This document shows, in pieces, positions 58,755-60,000 of a DNA stretch of 60,000 nt. The number at the start of each line of letters is the position of its first letter. Within the stretch, counting starts at the first letter, position 1. The position numbers and the translations under genes were made by a program. The notes below the pieces were generated by a model. That model made no database searches and was not told where the DNA came from. It saw nothing but the letters and a program-made list of their open reading frames with translations. The stretch spans positions 2,420,001 to 2,480,000 of the forward strand of contig NC_087067.1 in NCBI RefSeq assembly GCF_963678635.1, read 5' to 3'. This DNA is from Symsagittifera roscoffensis (lineage: Eukaryota > Xenacoelomorpha > Acoela > Convolutidae).

Positions 58755-58983
58755 ATCGGGGGGCAAATGGGTGGATCAAAGCGACAAAAACGGCAGTCGA
58801 AGACAGAGCAGCGTAGTGGGGGGAAGTCTGCTCGACCTACAACCACTACTTCAGAACAACAGTGGGGGCAATTCGAACAAGAAGAGTAGCGGCGATTGGG
58901 GCGGCGGAGGCGAGCCCTTGAAGCCCAAGTACGCTTCTGCTATCATTCCATCAGCCATCGCTCAACTTCTCAACATGAACACT
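58755..58983 (+). CDS. Fourth exon of the serine-rich gene (start uncertain)
   Basis: The exon ends AACACT|GTAAGT at 58,983, at a codon boundary. Several AG acceptors would join in phase with the preceding exon: after 58,739, 58,754, 58,794 or 58,800. All keep the frame that reads RRQSSVVGGSLLDLQPLLQ. The start given here uses the second. It contains another RRQSS site at 58,798, a Gly/Asn/Lys-rich linker, and then a distinctly less disordered end, KPKYASAIIPSAIAQLLNMN. That end is hydrophobic and helical and probably begins a folded domain encoded beyond the window. Family not recognised. Confidence 0.7.
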
Positions 58984-60000
58984 GTAAGTCGATTTGGTTA
59001 AATTCAATAATTTTTATATTTCATGGCTCTTTTTGGCTATTCTTACAATGCCCCCCCCCCCCCACCCATCAGATAAAAACCTTATTTTTACAAAGTTTTG
59101 TAATTAAGGACTGAATGTGCCAGTAAATAAGTAGTGAATGTAAAACGTCAAGAAAAAGTACCTTAAAAATAAGAATAGGACCGAGAGCGGTAGAAAAACC
59201 CTTGTTTCCAGCTTTCTAGCCGCTTCTGTAAAACAACTACTAAAATTCACTAAAATTTAAACTTTGCATGCTAGAAAAGTTTTCATAAAAGTTGGCTGGC
59301 ATCTTTCATTTGATTTTTTTTAATTTTCTAGTTTTTGAAAAAAGGCGAACTGTTTTTACTCAAACTTGAGCTCAAAGCATGAAAAAATGGTCTCACGAAA
59401 TTTTTCTGTTAAGTTACGGGGACTCAAAATCGCTAATTGGGACTGCGGGGTAAATTTTATACCTGTGAAGCTCCTAATTTCTATTAACTTTTTCCTTGGG
59501 CGTTAATTTTTTATAATTATCAATTCTTAACCTTTTCTCGGTCATCTGAGCAGATATTTGGATTCATTTGGCTTCAAAATGAAAAATAAATATTATGCTT
59601 TTTTTACGGGTGCTTATGAATTGCAAAGCCCTATTTTTCAGTTTTCTTTTAAGTTAAGCGGTAGCATACATAATTTAGCTCAAAAATCATTTCAAATTGA
59701 ATTGAGGCAAGCTAATTGTTCCACATAACGCGATATCAAATAGAAACAGGGATAGCCGGTTACTGTGCAAGTAGCACAGAATGTTCCGACCATAGTCTTA
59801 AAAAATACACCAAAATAGTTTTTTCAAATTAGTGTCGCTTTTAGCTGCTTGAGGGATAAAATGATCTGAACGAAAAAAAATAGGCCTATTTGACAGCCAT
59901 AGTAAAATAAGCAATTTAAAAGACAATTTTTGAAGAAAAACGACTAGGGAAACGAAAAATAAATTTGAAAAAAAATTTCAAAAATTTTTTCATTTTTTTC
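58984..60000 (+). other. Start of the next intron, AT-rich
   Basis: It follows the GTAAGT donor. It contains a poly-C tract at about 59,049-59,063 and no exon that I can recognise. At 59,781 TGTTCCGACC recurs, the same opening as repeats G1/G2 and the 0.5-kb elements, with no clear continuation. Confidence 0.5.

Overview
This 60 kb window looks like nuclear DNA of an invertebrate animal. It is strongly A+T-rich and carries two 200-base assembly gaps. The parts that look like real protein-coding sequence are separated by long GT-AG introns. There is no operon structure, no rRNA or canonical tRNA gene, and no CRISPR array. A decayed BEL/Pao LTR retrotransposon also points to a metazoan. I cannot name the species from sequence alone.

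The left part (1-34 kb) is almost entirely repeats. A four-copy diverged tandem repeat occupies about 0.27-2.9 kb. A dead BEL/Pao element (gag, aspartic protease, reverse transcriptase, RNase H; no integrase seen) occupies about 4.8-9.0 kb on the + strand. Then come AT-rich sequence, a (TATG)n-rich block (12.3-13.6 kb), and a tRNA-derived SINE-like segment (16.6-16.9 kb). A complex element family is present in three direct copies (17.9-20.4, 20.6-23.2 and 26.0-27.4 kb). Between the last two copies lies a minus-strand coding body with an interrupted envelope-like reading frame (24.6-25.9 kb). A 22-bp minisatellite with a higher-order period of about 420 bp fills 29.9-31.3 kb.

The right part (34.6-59 kb) appears to hold much of one large + strand gene of unknown function. 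Three junctions between serine-rich exons (41.57-43.11, 54.70-54.96, 57.07-57.42 and a last one ending at 58,983) fit in reading-frame phase with GT donors and AG acceptors. All three introns are phase 2. The protein is predicted to be disordered and carries repeated RRxS/RRSS basic-serine motifs. A compositionally similar ORF at 34,619-35,278 could be an upstream exon of the same gene, or a separate gene. The gene appears to continue past the right edge.

The most interesting undescribed structure is a family of about 0.5 kb elements in the introns of that gene (seven copies in 39.0-51.3 kb, both orientations). Each intact copy starts with a hairpin next to TTGTTCCGAC. Each ends with an inverted copy of that sequence followed by a second, GC-rich hairpin and CAGTCTTGTT. 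This layout resembles short non-autonomous Helentron/Helitron-like elements, but that assignment is inference. A second interspersed family lies near 17.3, 20.4, 54.4, 55.6 and 58.1 kb. Two exon-proximal segments share a CCAAT-box block followed by a TATA-like sequence.
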